Source of the DNA: Acanthacorydalis orientalis
Taxonomy: Eukaryota; Arthropoda; Insecta; Megaloptera; Corydalidae
NCBI GenBank assembly: GCA_034766995.1
Contig: CM068317.1
Location: 8,333,501 to 8,397,500 of the forward strand
Length of the DNA: 64,000 nt
Reading direction: 5' to 3'
Positions 1-11,700 of this stretch are shown in pieces. The notes beneath the pieces were generated by a model that was given only the letters and a program-made list of their open reading frames with translations, was not told where the DNA came from and did no database searches. The first letter of the stretch is position 1; every line of letters begins with the position of its first letter. The position numbers were made by a program, and so were the translations under genes.

Positions 1-148
1 GTATATAAATAAGTTTAGTTTAACTATTCAAAATATAATTTATAAATAAAATTAACGAAATGTTAGTTTTCTTTTTTAGGAATGCTTCAATATCTCTCTA
101 TAATTAAAAATCAGTCTCCTGCACACTTTTTGAAATTTTATTCGTGTT

Positions 149-375
149 TTGATTGGATGATAGAGATTGTGTGATCTCTGTTCTGATTTGTTGACATCAG
201 TTGTATATATATAACTGTCTTACGGTGTAAACGAAAGAGGTTATATGAGTTCATTGTAAAACTGATAAGAAATTTATTCAAAATATTGTATTCATTAAAG
301 CTTTAGAGTAAAAAAAATGTTACACATTTAAACATTGTGTTTTGGTGTTAATTTTTATAAAATTTTCACAAAAAA
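149..375 (+). repeat. Interspersed repeat family A, copy 1 (5' truncated)
   Basis: This stretch aligns with 15805-16110 (same strand) and 50960-51262 (opposite strand). Shared landmarks are the GTGATCTCTGTTCTGATTTG block near 171-190, the AAGAAATTTATTCAAAATAT block near 269 and an AGAGTAAAAAAAATG block near 306. The left third present in the other two copies is missing here. No open frame, terminal inverted repeat or target duplication could be fixed, so the class (SINE, LTR fragment or other) is unknown. Confidence 0.7.
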
Positions 376-1472
376 TTTCATGATTTACATTTTACGAAGA
401 TGATTTGGGTGTATAATTTGTTAATTTCTCTTATTTTAAGTATATATAAAACTATAAAATGTTTTAAATTTAATTGTTTTAGAAATATTTTGAATATTAA
501 GGAAAATCTTATTTTTATGAAGTATTTTTATATTAATAATATAAAATATTTAATAATATCTACATTTATTTTAGGAAGGAGTTAAATTATTTTAGAAAAT
601 TAATGGAAATATTTCTCTGATCAGTCAACACTATTAAAGTTATGTTGAAAGAAAATAACCTAGAAATAAAAAAATAAGTAATTAATTAAAAAAAATCAGC
701 AACATTTTATAGTTTAATAATATGAAATAAATTTATTTATTTAGTAGATTTTAACTCTATTAAACAACTGATAATGTACATAAAATTTCGTTTATTGCTA
801 TAATTATAAAAATAGAAAAGAGAAAAATACATTTATTTATAAAATTGTATATCTAATATTATGGTATAGATTTTTATTTTGAGAAAATATTAATTTTCTT
901 AGAAAAATTAATTCTCCGGACTCTTCAAAAACCACAAAAAGTTTTCCCGATCAACAATGATCAATAAATGATTGTTTATGCGCATTTAAATAGCAATGTC
1001 ATCGTTCATAGACTTTCATAGCAAAAATTAGGTCAGTATGTTAACATATAACAACAATCATTATCAAGAATGGTATTTTTTTTAGATTTTTATCGTATTT
1101 GAAGTCTCTATTTGTGAAAATACGTGTATTGTTATCAAATATCTGTCTATAAAATGAAACAAATTAAACAAAGATAGATTTTATTTAATTTATTAATAAA
1201 TAGAATTGTTTGTATCTTAATTCTTTCGTCTATGATTTAAAATGGATCATTAAAAAGAGTTATATTTAATTTTTACCTGAAAAAAGTACAAAAATGTTAC
1301 ATGTATTTTTTTTAAAAAAAAATCAAACCAATTTTCAAAAATAAATTATTTATTTATATAATATTTCAATACACATGAAAAATAATATTTTATATAACGT
1401 GTTTATGTCTGTAAGTGGCGGAATCGAAAAGATTATATAAAGTTTGATTTCAATAGTGAATTATTAAATTTA

Positions 1473-1516
<44 letters not shown>

Positions 1517-1829
1517 TTCAAATATTTTTTTAACAAATTATATTTGAATAAATTAATTATTTATCAGTTTTATTTAAATTATCAGATTATTTTTAAATAC
1601 AAAACAAGTATATTTTAATAGTGACCTGTAAAAGGTGAACATGAAAACAATAAAGAGTTTTACAATCTATTGTTATGTTATTTTTCGACGAAATATACAT
1701 GGTTAAGATATAAATTTGTTCTTAAGAAAACGAGCAGTGAACGATTCTACAAGCGTTGACAGCATAAAGATCCCTATTAGAATCATGTAAAACTATTACA
1801 ATAACAAAAAAAAAATGTAATGGCACCCA
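376..1829. other. AT-rich sequence without recognisable genes
   Basis: Nothing identifiable apart from a (TA)n tract at 1477-1512. The 61-codon frame at 400-585 has very low complexity (I, N, F, L, K) and no family resemblance, as expected by chance in AT-rich DNA. Confidence 0.7.
1477..1512. repeat. (TA)n microsatellite
   Basis: About 18 uninterrupted TA units. Confidence 0.95.
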
Positions 1830-2215
1830 CACGTCAGGTGCAATGAATCTTTGTTAGGCACCGAACAGACCACTCGCTCATCACTCTAGCAGATGCTTAT
1901 TGTTTTGCGTTCGTGTTTCGTGACAACAGTTTACTGTTGCGGTTTTCAACGGGGCGCGCGGCATCGTACCTTTTTATTTCGGCGATGCGTCGGTTTGTCA
2001 CCGTTCCAGAAATAGCTTGTGTATGTGTCACACGCGCTCCCGCATTCTAAATTAGATTCTTCCTTGCAACAAACACGTCGCACACCCGCTATTCACGAGA
2101 AGAGTCGCGATATTGACACCGTATCGCGATCCTTTGTACCGGTATCACGTATCCCGTTTCTTTTCACTTTTGAAATCTTTGACAGATGGTAGGATGGACA
2201 GATCAGGACTCGATG
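1830..2215. promoter_or_regulatory. CpG-containing island, candidate regulatory region or 5' exon
   Basis: The composition changes abruptly from AT-only flanks to sequence with many CpG dinucleotides, for example GGGGCGCGCGGC near 1951. It contains the inverted repeat TCGCGATA (2105-2112) / TATCGCGA (2122-2129). No long open frame crosses it. On the minus strand there is a donor-like AAAG|GTACGA near 1970. It may be an enhancer, a promoter or an untranslated first exon; the sequence alone does not decide. Confidence 0.4.
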
Positions 2216-2905
2216 TGAGCACATGTTCTGTTCCAAATTGTCATAACGTTTGTTCCGAGTATTATGTTCGAAATTTATTGTATAGTAGTTAATTTCAGAT
2301 CACTTAAGGAATAACAAAAGCATCTGTGAAACAATACTTTCAGTTCTGCATTATTTTTAGAATTGTGTTTAAAAAATATTTATCAACATTCAACAATTTC
2401 GAGGTCGTGTTTCTAATTTTATACACACACAAAGAGGTATTTATAAGCGGATAAGTATAATCTAACAATGAATATAACCAAATACAATGAACATTTATTT
2501 AATATATTTTTTAACTATATGACCTGGTACAACCTTTAAATTTTATATTTTATTTAATAATTTCTTTAAAGATAATTATTAAAAATCGATAAAGATTTAA
2601 AATCTTCTGTTAATGAAACTATAAATAAATGTAACAAATATATTTCAAAATTTATTATAATACACACTGCACATATATAATTACACAATTATGCAATTTG
2701 TTTTAACTTAATTTACAGACGAGTATATGAAATTATAAGGTAGATTTTTTATAAATATATCTTTAATTACAAATGATCAAAGGAGTAGTAATAATAATAT
2801 TTAATTGAAATATCGGTTTTTAAACATAATAAACATTAATCAACTGTGAATATTTGTTAACAATTTAATTGACTACCTCAACATAAAGTCATCTAACAAA
2901 ATGTA
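2216..2905. other. AT-rich sequence, nothing identified
   Basis: No microsatellite, transposon end or plausible coding frame recognised. Confidence 0.6.
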
Positions 2906-2985
2906 TTAGATTGATAGAAAAATAATTGCGGCTTATGACCTTCAAATTCAAATACATTTTTTTCTTCTTTGATTTTTCTAGTTTT
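2906..2985 (-). mobile_element. Mariner (cecropia-type) 3' terminal fragment
   Basis: Begins after TA with TTAGATTGATAGAAAAATAA, the inverted 3' end of the mariner family found at 3158, 46086 and 59384. It continues through the family's 3' untranslated sequence (inverted CATAAGCCGCAATTATT and AAATGTATTTGAATTTGAAGG). The match fades near 2985; the rest of the element is missing. It lies only about 170 bp from the next copy of the same family. Confidence 0.8.
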
Positions 2986-3157
2986 GTACAGTAAATCATT
3001 TTACTTTCCAAAATACACCTGCATACCACAAAATTTTCATATTAAAATAGTCAAATTTACACTTTTTTAATTTTCTGATTGGTTTATCTATATTTCAATG
3101 ATGATTCTATCGTCTATAAAGGGCGAGTAAAATTATATGAACAACAAAACTATGATA

Positions 3158-3734
3158 TTAGGTTGGTGGAAAAATAATTTCGGTTTTTGTTTTTTGAATT
3201 CTATTCTTATTTTTATTCAATAAAAGTGTTATTTCATTGTGTTCATATTAATATCATTTCAAGTGCATTTTTCGGTCTGTATTTTCGTCATCGACTTTGG
3301 TTTTATTATTAATTATGTGTCAAATTGGGCTATTGAATTAAAGATAGAAAAGAAACAAATAAGAGTATTTTTGGTATGAGTTCAAAACGGGTTGTAAAGT
3401 AACAGAAACTGCTTGTCAACTAAACGATACATTTGGTGTGGGTACTGTTAAGGAATGTACAATGGTGGTTCCAAAAATTTCGTGCTAGAGATGAAAGCCT
3501 TGGGGATGAAGAAGGTCTCTGGCATCCTTCTTCAGTTCATAACGACCAACTGAAGGCATTAAGTCAATCAAAACCATGCAAACCAATTCAAGATCATACA
3601 CAAAATTTATGCGTTAAACATATAACAGTTCTGAACCACTTAAAACAGCTAGAAAAATTAAAAAAGTGAAAAATGTATATGAGTTTGAAGGTCATAAACC
3701 GCAATTATTTTTCTACTTAACTAACTTAACCTAA
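3158..3734 (+). mobile_element. Internally deleted cecropia-type mariner (577 bp)
   Basis: The left end TTAGGTTGGTGGAAAAATAA follows a TA (3156-3157). The right end is a diverged inverted version finishing in AACCTAA. Autonomous mariners are about 1.3 kb, so more than half is missing. The internal sequence encodes only the N-terminal helix-turn-helix part of the transposase (3344-3669) and then jumps to the 3' untranslated region and terminal repeat. The TIR resembles that of human Hsmar1 (known family, cecropia subfamily). Confidence 0.9.
3344..3669 (+). pseudogene. Mariner transposase N-terminal DNA-binding domain, remnant
   Basis: The reading starts with IEKKQIRVF where family members have MEKKQIR, so the ATG has become ATA, and a frameshift follows. 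From 3433 the frame is open for 78 codons and shows QWWFQKFRARDESLGDEEG, PSSVHNDQLKAL and TVLNHLKQLEKLKK. These match the two helix-turn-helix motifs of cecropia-type mariner transposases (VQWWFKKF; GRPSxVDNDQL; VVRHLKQIGKVKK). The GRP AT-hook-like turn is degraded to LWH. The DD34D catalytic domain is absent. An inactive protein remnant; a truncated DNA-binding peptide is conceivable but unsupported. Confidence 0.85.
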
Positions 3735-3989
3735 CTGACAGAGTGATAATTTTCAATATTTTGTTTACTTGGAGGATTTATGGCAGCTCAAAAAATAGAT
3801 TTACAGTTTTACAAATCATTTTCTTTCATTCCATAGAACAGAAACGTTTTCTAATCTAAAATGATTAATAAATAGTTTTGATTATTTTTTATTGTTCGGT
3901 TTCTTTTTATTCTTCTATAGAAATTCTTCTATAGAACTCTTCTATAGAAATTTCATTATCTTCAGAACGATTAGAGTGAGAAATGTCCC

Positions 3990-4153
3990 TTTATTCCCGT
4001 TAATTGAATCAGAATCACGCACAACAATTCAAGATCTTGCACAAAAGTTAAACATATCATCCAACAGTTCTAGACCATTTAAAACCACTTAAATTAAAAA
4101 AATGTATACGAGTGTGGAGGTCGTAAACCTCACTTATTTTTCTACCAACCTAA
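3990..4153 (+). mobile_element. 5'-truncated mariner fragment, same family
   Basis: Encodes LIESESRTTIQDLAQKLN, corresponding to the second helix-turn-helix of the transposase. It is followed by the same 3' junction and 3' end as 3158-3734, finishing with ATTTTTCTACCAACCTAA at 4153. The 5' half is lost or unrecognisable; upstream are a few ATTCTTCTATAGA repeats (3914-3950). Confidence 0.8.
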
Positions 4154-5216
4154 CATAATACTTAATATAGAGAAAAAAAGTAACATTTCACACTATTTAT
4201 TTAAAATTCAGTTCTGAATACTAATTTGTTAATCATATTAATAATTTTTTTATAATAATATTTGTTAATAATTTTTAATTTCTTTTTCTATGTATAGATA
4301 TATATATTCTCTCATTCTTTTTCTTTCTCTCTCTCTTTATATATATATTAGTTTTTCTTCTACAGAAACAATAATAATTTTAAAAACACTTTCATCGGAC
4401 AGTAAGTCCAATTAAAACTGTTTCGGTAAGACTTTCAGTTTTAATGTTTATTAGTTCCTTTCCTCAATATATTCATAAAATCAGGGAGATTTTATTGTGG
4501 AATTTGAATTCAGAACTGAACTAACACGGGAAGTATACCCTTAGATCAGTAAATTAATATGAAAACATACTAAGTCCGAATAATAAGTAATAAAAATAAA
4601 TATTAAGATTATTTGTCTCCATTGATGAAGATATTTATTAGTGAAAAATTAGATATAAAAAATATCTGATAAATATCTAACAATTATATGTATGTTTATG
4701 TCAGTAAAATAAATGTTTATCTATGCATTTGCATGTCTATTCAAAAGTGTACAAGTGTATTTTAATAGCTAATCACTTTAACTTCCACTAGCATCTATAA
4801 GAATAAAAATAACTATAGAATATTACTCAGATTTATAACCGACGGTCATCATTGAATGTATCAACATTTTGCAGACGTTACGCTGAAGTTTCTCGTTTTG
4901 TTTATAATATGTGCTACCTCTCGTGAATAATCGGAAATCTGTTCTCAGCAAACGTGCGACGCATCTATGTCTTATTTCAAACTATCTATAAGTATTCGTC
5001 GTCAACTATTCATCTTCACGGAAATACTTACGTTTCAATTACTCCGTTGTACAGGTCGAGTTGTCTTTATTTTTGTGTATGAAACACACACTAAATATAT
5101 GTCATAGGCTAATTATAATTAGCTTACTAATAATATTATGCCATAAACTGACTATTTTTACTCATTTCAATGTATTTTCTTTATTAAATTTATAATTACA
5201 GTTTTTATATATGTAC
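4154..5216. other. AT-rich sequence with a somewhat more complex stretch at 4830-5060
   Basis: 4830-5060 has more CpG and less low-complexity sequence than its surroundings. It contains a minus-strand donor-like GAAAC|GTAAGTAT (5027-5040) preceded in that strand by nine sense codons, but no acceptor was found, so no exon is called. The 16-bp perfect palindrome GCTAATTATAATTAGC at 5108-5123 holds two TAATTA homeodomain-type sites. Confidence 0.4.
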
Positions 5217-5418
5217 TGTTGTTTGTCCGTGGTCCTGGTGAATCATTATTGTTTATTTATTACGACTAATTTCGACTCTTGAGTCATTTTCGGGGATCTT
5301 TTTATAAATTGATAAATGAGAAATTTATTAACAAACTACCTGAGTACTTTTCAAGAGCCGAAACTAGTCATAACAAATAAGTTTGAAGTGATTCACCAGG
5401 ACTGCAATTACTACAACA
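5217..5418. mobile_element. Foldback / hairpin MITE-like element
   Basis: Two arms of about 65 bp form an inverted repeat. The left arm (5229-5295) begins GGTCCTGGTGAATCATTATT. The right arm (5342-5404) reads inverted as GTCCTGGTGAATCACTTCAA and ends with CGGCTCTTGAAAAGTACTC against left-arm CGACTCTTGAGTCATTTTC. The loop is about 45 bp. Weaker pairing (TGTTGTTT / ACAACA) extends the arms to about 5217 and 5418. No transposase is inside, and the autonomous partner is unknown. Confidence 0.75.
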
Positions 5419-7854
5419 ATGTTTTTTTATAATCTTTAATTTTTAAGAGAAAATGATCAAAATTCATTTTTTTTGTTATCTGTAAACATACAGGAAGATT
5501 GAATTACATTCAAGTATTAATTAAATTTGAATAATAACTGTAAATAAATTTAATAATGATAGAAAATATGTTATAAGACAGAGGGGTTTAATTTGCCAAT
5601 TTTTGACTTCATATTTAATAGTTAAAATAGAATAAGTATTATAAAAATATATCTGAAATCATTAAATTGGCTAATAGTTTTATCTAGAAAAATAATTAAA
5701 TAATCCGCATAAATCAATAGTTAATTACATTTTAATAAATTAATAATAATTTTAAAAATTTAATTAAGTAAAACGAAATATTATATTTTTAAAATTGAAT
5801 ATAACCCAAAAAATATATATTTGAATAGTGTTTTGAAATGCAATAAATCCTACAAGTTTTTCCTATGAGTATAAATATATTTTATAAAATGGAATAATTA
5901 GTATTCTGGAATTATTTATTTTTTAAATATAAAATAAATCAAATATAAAATTTAGGTGGAATTTAGGTTAATCTTCCAGGAAAATTTTCTACTTTATTAT
6001 AAAATTAATTTAAATTGGTTTTAAATTAATAACTAAATGGAGGTTACATTTTTTTAAAGTTTTTATTTAGATCTAAGTATATAATTTTGATATTAAATAT
6101 ATAATATACTTTTTGAATTTAAAATAAAAAAAATAGCAAATATATACAGAAATATTTTTGTTTGTAATTTATAATACTAATCTTCAAAATAAATAATGTT
6201 TACTGAATAAAAAGTACAAATTATAAGATTTTATATACGTTTTAAACACAATCAACCGAAATTAAGTAGTTTTATTTTCTCTCTCTTATTTGCCAGACAT
6301 GATGTATTATATAAACTTACCTAAAAAGTCTAGTTTTGCTAGTGAAATATATAACCATGCAGTATTACTGCAGAAAGTGCAGCATGCATGCCAAACAATC
6401 CTAAACACTCCAGGAATCTTTCAACGAGTCAGTTGATCTTTGACGTGGAAAATTGAATCATGTTTTAAGGGGAAATGAGGAAAAAATTGAGCTATTATAC
6501 TTTAAAAGAGAAAACTACATAACTTTGAAATAAGTGTTTTGGCATGTGTTTATATTACTATCATTTATTTGATTATAGGTAATTATATATTATAAATTTT
6601 CATTTTTATATATTCTTTATGTGGTTGTGTCCTGAAAACAAATCGTAACCCTTTGGATTAGGGAAGGGGAAAAGTTTTAAATTTTTTTATCAAATACTTT
6701 TCGATTAATTGGATATTCTTTTATAGTAAACAAAATAAAAATTGCAAATTTGTCAGTTACAAGAAAAAAATATTTTAATTTAGATTAGCCATTAGAAATT
6801 TCAAATCTATCTGATCTATTGTGGAAAATCGTTGATAATATTTGAAGAAACATAAATCTTTTGATTGGAAACGTAATTGGAAACGGACAAAATGATTGCA
6901 ATTGAAAATTTTCAGAAAAAACAATACTGTTGATTGTAAACAATTTTAAATCAATCAAGTGTGTACAAAACGGTTTCACATCGGTCATATCTTGTACTTG
7001 GACGTAGATCTCTGCCATTTGTTTAACAAACCACACACTGTGCTCGTTGATCATGTTCTGAATATATTCTCTCTGGAAAATGCAGAACATGCATTTTTTA
7101 GATAGTCAGAATTAGTATTGTTTGGCTGTTACCAATCATTTTTTGACAGGACTAACTAACTTGCCAATGAATCAAAAAATATCGCTGCACGCAGAATTTT
7201 AATTTTTTTGCGATTCACTCGAAGAACGTAGAATCTCTAAATATTGTATACATTTTCTTTCAATGATGAACTTTTGGAAAAAAAATATTATTTAACCCAA
7301 TTCTCAAATTCATAGTTTTTATAGGTTTTCAAATGAAAAAACTGCGATTTTTCTGATTTTTGGACGATTGTTTTTTTTTAATGAAAGAAAGAGTTATAAA
7401 TTTAGTCTCATTAGACAGAGATTAGTGACATTTAAAGATATCATCCAAAAGATAGCGATCTGAGACCATAGTTTCTTTAGATTTACACCGGGTTTCAAAG
7501 GATTCAAAATTAAAATTAACAATATAATTTATGAGGAAATAAAAATTAATAATATAATTTATTTCAGTAAGTGGAGATTATCGTAATTTTAAGTTGAGAG
7601 CCAAATTTAATATTAGATTTCATTTAATAATAATGTTGGTTGATTGTCATTTTTAATTGAAAGTATGTAAAGTAAGAAAAATTCGATTATATTCAAAATA
7701 TATAAGTATGTTTTAAGAGATTATTGTATCGATAAATTATTTCTAAGTGTATGAACATTTCATATAATTCAAAGTATTTTAATTAAAATGTATAATTATT
7801 AGTAGAATAACAAATACTACTGTGAGAATGAATTGAGACACAACATATAGAAGC
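5419..7854. other. AT-rich sequence; one unexplained minus-strand frame
   Basis: Nothing repetitive recognised. A 101-codon minus-strand frame (6785-7090) has less biased composition than the chance frames nearby (MINEHSVWFVKQMAEIYVQV near its start), and the sequence around 6300-6480 and 7080-7500 is also moderately complex. I do not recognise a family; a decayed transposon is the likeliest explanation. Confidence 0.4.
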
Positions 7855-8150
7855 GATGATGGTACACCTGCCAAACGGTGTTTCATTCGTTGGCTAATAC
7901 CTCCACAATCTATCCAGGACGAGAGTAATCGCCTATACGAATCTTCAAAGCGGCCACTTCTAAATTTACATCGCTAATATACGACACGCACTTTGCCGAG
8001 TTCATCATTATGTGGCGCGCAATTATATCGGCCGTGCTACACGCGACATCAATAATGTCTTCGACACGTCTGTCTCTCACCATTCAATTACATTGAACGT
8101 AACGTGCGACAGTGACGGACTCGATTGATTTGGTACGAACAGAGTTATTA
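7855..8150. promoter_or_regulatory. CpG-containing complex island, candidate regulatory region
   Basis: About 300 bp of balanced composition with frequent CpG (for example GTGGCGCGCAATTATATCGG near 8012) between AT-rich flanks. No long open frame or splice-signal pair was found. A conserved non-coding element is the best guess. Confidence 0.3.
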
Positions 8151-8902
8151 CACACACATATGTATTAATTTTTACACATACACTTTCGCTATATTGAATG
8201 ATTAGGTGTGTTGCGGTAACATTCGGTCAACAAAAAAATGAACTAGCATACCGGATGACATTATTAATATAAAAATCGGTTTCCGTAAATATTTGAAAAA
8301 TGTCATAAAAATATATACGTTCTGTTCTTTATTTTCATTTCACGTGTGTTGTTGGCAGAGACATCAAAAAATAGATATTAGACAGTGAAACGTTTGATTT
8401 ATTTTTTGTTATCATTGTCTATGCGATTATTCGAAATATAATGAGGCTGGCTTAGTTTCTCAATCCAGTTATTTCATCGAAATTGCTCGAAAACGCGTGT
8501 AAAAATATCACACGTCTGTCATACAGTCATAAATTATACTATAAAGTAATTAAATTTAATTGGTGTACATATTTTTTTCTCTCTAGTCAATTTACTTATA
8601 TGTATGAGTACATGTACGTTTCAAGAATGAATATTATTTGGATTTTTAGAACGAATTCGTCATTAAGTTAATTAACTGTCAATATATATATTTCGTTTCG
8701 AGTACGTTGACATTTAATTATTTTTAAAGGTAACATTTACCAGTATAGATTGTTGTTTGTTTTTATATCTAATATTTTTTGTTATTTTAAAATATTATCG
8801 CGTATATTCATTAGTAGGTTTTGTTATTGAAAGCTCAGGTTTGAGTCTGAAAGTTAAATGGAAAAAAGTGAGGATAACTCGTTGATATATTTCAGTCTAT
8901 AA

Positions 8903-8904
<2 letters not shown>

Positions 8905-8939
<35 letters not shown>
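8905..8939. repeat. (TA)n microsatellite
   Basis: About 16 TA units after a short ATGTA variant. Confidence 0.9.
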
Positions 8940-8943
<4 letters not shown>

Positions 8944-9065
8944 AAACTATTCTACTTATCTACATGTCATTTTTGAAGTAATAATATTTTCATAGCATTT
9001 TATAAATATTTCACAATTGTTCGAGTAATTAAGTCGTGTCTTTATTAATATCATAATTGAATATA

Positions 9066-9112
9066 TATCATCATCAGTCTCTGTCAATCCACTGCTGGTT
9101 AAACTCCTTTTT
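9066..9112 (-). mobile_element. RTE-like non-LTR retrotransposon 3' tail
   Basis: Read on the minus strand it gives CCAGCAGTGGATTGACAGAG followed by a short GATGATGAT tail. It matches the segment at 31040-31121. Many insect RTE-type retrotransposons end with a GGCCT..CCAGCAGTGGA motif and a (GAT)n tail (established knowledge). Only the last about 45 bp survives. Confidence 0.55.
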
Positions 9113-9177
9113 GATGATTTTCTATTTTGTACGATTGAATACCTTTCTTTTCTACTTGTTTCAATAAAATTTTTAAT

Positions 9178-9201
9178 TTATATATATATATATATATATA
9201 A
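9178..9201. repeat. (TA)n microsatellite
   Basis: About 11 TA units. Confidence 0.9.
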
Positions 9202-9379
9202 TTTTTTTTGAGACTATTTAAACAAATTTTATAATTTATAGTTTAATTTTTTTTAACATTAATTTTTCGGAAAAGTAATCAGTTTTAGTAAAATAAGATT
9301 TATTTTTTAATAAATACAAATACACGTTTGTGTTATAAAAAAGTACAAATATATCATTGTTTTTAATTCTACAAAAATA

Positions 9380-9934
9380 CAGTGGGGCCTCGTACGACGA
9401 ACGCTCCATACGACGAAATGTTCGTACCATGAACCCAGGTTCGTGGGTCTGAAGTTTAACCTCTTCACTTACTATTTTTCTCTATTTTTGTGTCAAAAAA
9501 TATTATTTTTAAAAATAACGATTAAGCGATGAATGCGCTGCTTTACTACGCGCCGAGTTAACCCGAGTTAACTCGGGATATTCGGGGAAGTGGTTAATAC
9601 GAACACAACATACATTCTGTTTTATTAACCATTTCTTTCTTGTTATGCCTTCTTAAAAAGAGTGAAAAATAATCAACAATCAAATCAACACTACTCGTAG
9701 ATAAATTCTTCATTGCTCAAAGCAGAAACAGTCAGAAGAACTTAAAGTACCAGAAACTTCTGAACATGAAGAACCTGTAACCATGAAGAAGAATAAATAT
9801 GTAAATGGTGGCCCTTTTTTGTGGAGGAGTCGATACCAATTAATTTATTTTCTATAGGATACTATGGGAAATCGTGTTTCGTACCACAAACCTGATCGTA
9901 AAAATAATTAAGTTCGTGGTACGACGCATCACTG
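9380..9934 (+). mobile_element. Tigger/pogo-like internally deleted element (555 bp)
   Basis: Both ends are readable: left CAGTGGGGCCTCGTACGACG, right (inverted) CAGTGATGCGTCGTACCACG. TA lies immediately outside each end (9378-9379 and 9935-9936). CAGTG ends with TA duplication are typical of Tigger/pogo elements of the Tc1/mariner superfamily. Subterminal GTACGACGAA-type repeats occur at both sides. The element is far shorter than an autonomous copy (about 2-2.7 kb) but keeps a transposase C-terminal tail (9679-9780). Confidence 0.85.
9679..9780 (+). pseudogene. Tigger/pogo transposase C-terminal tail remnant
   Basis: An open 33-codon frame to a TAA reads KSTLLVDKFF early on. This resembles the STLDKFF-type motif near the C terminus of Tigger and pogo transposases, a short region related to PCNA-binding boxes. 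The DDE domain and the CENP-B-like DNA-binding domain are missing. The frame sits about 155 bp from the 3' end, where a transposase stop would be expected. Confidence 0.6.
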
Positions 9935-10004
9935 TATATTAAAAAGTTCATCGTGAAAAGACTAAAAAAATTTTTACAATTATTTCACAAATCTTTAAAA
10001 TATA

Positions 10005-10330
10005 TTATATTGGTCTTTAAATTATTCAGCATCCTCTTTATAGAAAAGGAGTGTTTACACAAATATGGAATAGATTTCAATCCTAAAAATATCTCCCATT
10101 ATTTTGTATAATTTGCTCCATCTATCAGGTAACTGACGAATTCCTTGTTGAAAAAAAGATGAGTGTCAAAGAAAGAGTTGTCAATGCATTTTAAAGAAAG
10201 AGTGGCTTTGAGTGGAATGAAGTTGTCAAAGTATTTTTGACAATCTTTCACGGATTTATCATTTTTTTATATATTTTATGCGTTTCCCCCAAACTTGAAA
10301 AAATCATTTCAGAAGATTCGTCCATTCGTG
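10005..10330 (-). mobile_element. Mariner family II, 3' fragment A
   Basis: The minus-strand translation contains FFQQGIRQLPDRWSKLYKIM, the conserved mariner C-terminal region (family: RGI..LPERW.KV). The terminal part (10005-10040) aligns with the family end seen at 11356 and 32388. Earlier transposase sequence decays beyond about 10330. The DD34D residues are outside the surviving fragment. Confidence 0.8.
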
Positions 10331-11355
10331 CGTTCGTCCATTAATATCATCAGGTGTTTATACTTTTCTATGTTTATCATACTCTTATTCTAATTCCTAT
10401 TATACAAACTTCTGATCTGCTGTATAGCCTAATTGCTTGGAGTGCAAAAGTTTAAATCTTTAGTAACTTTTGACTAATATTCGACCAGAAAAATAGGATT
10501 AATAAAAGATAAATTGTAACAAATTATACTCTATATTTTTTAACAATACTCGAATATTTAATATCACTTAATTTAATTTATTGACTGGTCTCTATATTTT
10601 CAGTCAAATCGTATAAAACTTACAAGTTTTATTAACTTACATAAGTGAATGTTTTTTCTTAATTCAAAAACCATAAAAGTATTTTTTATACAAATATTTA
10701 TTGTTACAAATTGTACAATAACCAATAAAAATAATTCTGTGAATAAAAATCAAATAAATTGAATAACAAATCGTTAATTAAAACAGACAAATGTGAAGAA
10801 GACATTCTAGTTATTAACCATTTTTTTGTGGTTTGTGGTAGAAAAATTCATTTATAAAAGTGAATTTAGCCACAGTACCAGAACTATGTTCATATATTCA
10901 ACTATATTATTCATTATTATTTATAATATGAAATGATATACACTAAAGTAATTATGTTTCTTATATTATAGAAGATTCAGGAAAGTATACAATTAGAATA
11001 AAATTCACGTTGGTTATTTTTTCAAATTAAGATTATTTATAACAGATTTATAAATTATTCAGAACTTTAATTGTAAATCAAATACTTTGAAATATATTTT
11101 TGATATTGAAGACTTAAATTTTAATATTAAATAATGTTTCTAATATAATAAATTCATTTACTTTCTGACAATAGTGTTAAACATATTTCAATGAAATTAT
11201 ACACAAAAACAAAAATAAGTTTTTCAATCCTTGAACTTTTCACTTTTCACTCAGGCTTTCATTTGATTCAATTATAATACTCCAAGAAACGATAAATGAT
11301 TCATACTGGTATTGATTAAATCTACTTACGTATTTGTATAATTACTATATAAATA
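10331..11355. other. AT-rich sequence, nothing identified
   Basis: No microsatellite, coding frame or transposon end recognised. Confidence 0.6.
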
Positions 11356-11700
11356 TTAGGTGCACAAATAAATTCAATACCTTTTTCAGAGAAAATTAAT
11401 TTTTTTTGGAAAAATGTAATATATTTCAATCCTTAAAATATCTTCAATTATTTTATATAACTTTGTTCGATTTGTCGGATAACTAATGAGTGTATTGAAA
11501 AAAATAGAGGTGTTAAGTTGATGAAGTCATCAATACACTTTTGGGCCTCTTCCACTGTTTTAGCATTTTTTGCATGTTTTATGCATCACAACATCTTTTC
11601 CCAAAACTGAACATCATTCCAGCAGTTTCAGGGGTATTTTTTTCAACCGAAATGCAAAAAGTGTGCAATGCCTAATATATTGATTTTCGGATCCCATCGT
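11356..11700 (-). mobile_element. Mariner family II, 3' fragment B
   Basis: Starts after TA (11354-11355) with TTAGGTGCACAAATAAATTC, the inverted 3' end of family II. The minus strand then gives the degraded transposase C-terminus, including a block TGTTGTGATGCATAAAACAT shared with fragment C (near 32151). Stops and frameshifts are frequent; no catalytic residue can be assigned. Confidence 0.8.

Noticed and set aside
5020..5060. Minus-strand GTAAGTAT donor preceded by nine sense codons
   Set aside because: No acceptor or supporting frame upstream on that strand, so an exon could not be supported.
6340..6400. Minus-strand TAATACTG, the seed of the insect miR-8 family
   Set aside because: The rest does not match miR-8 and the sequence does not fold into a long precursor-like hairpin.
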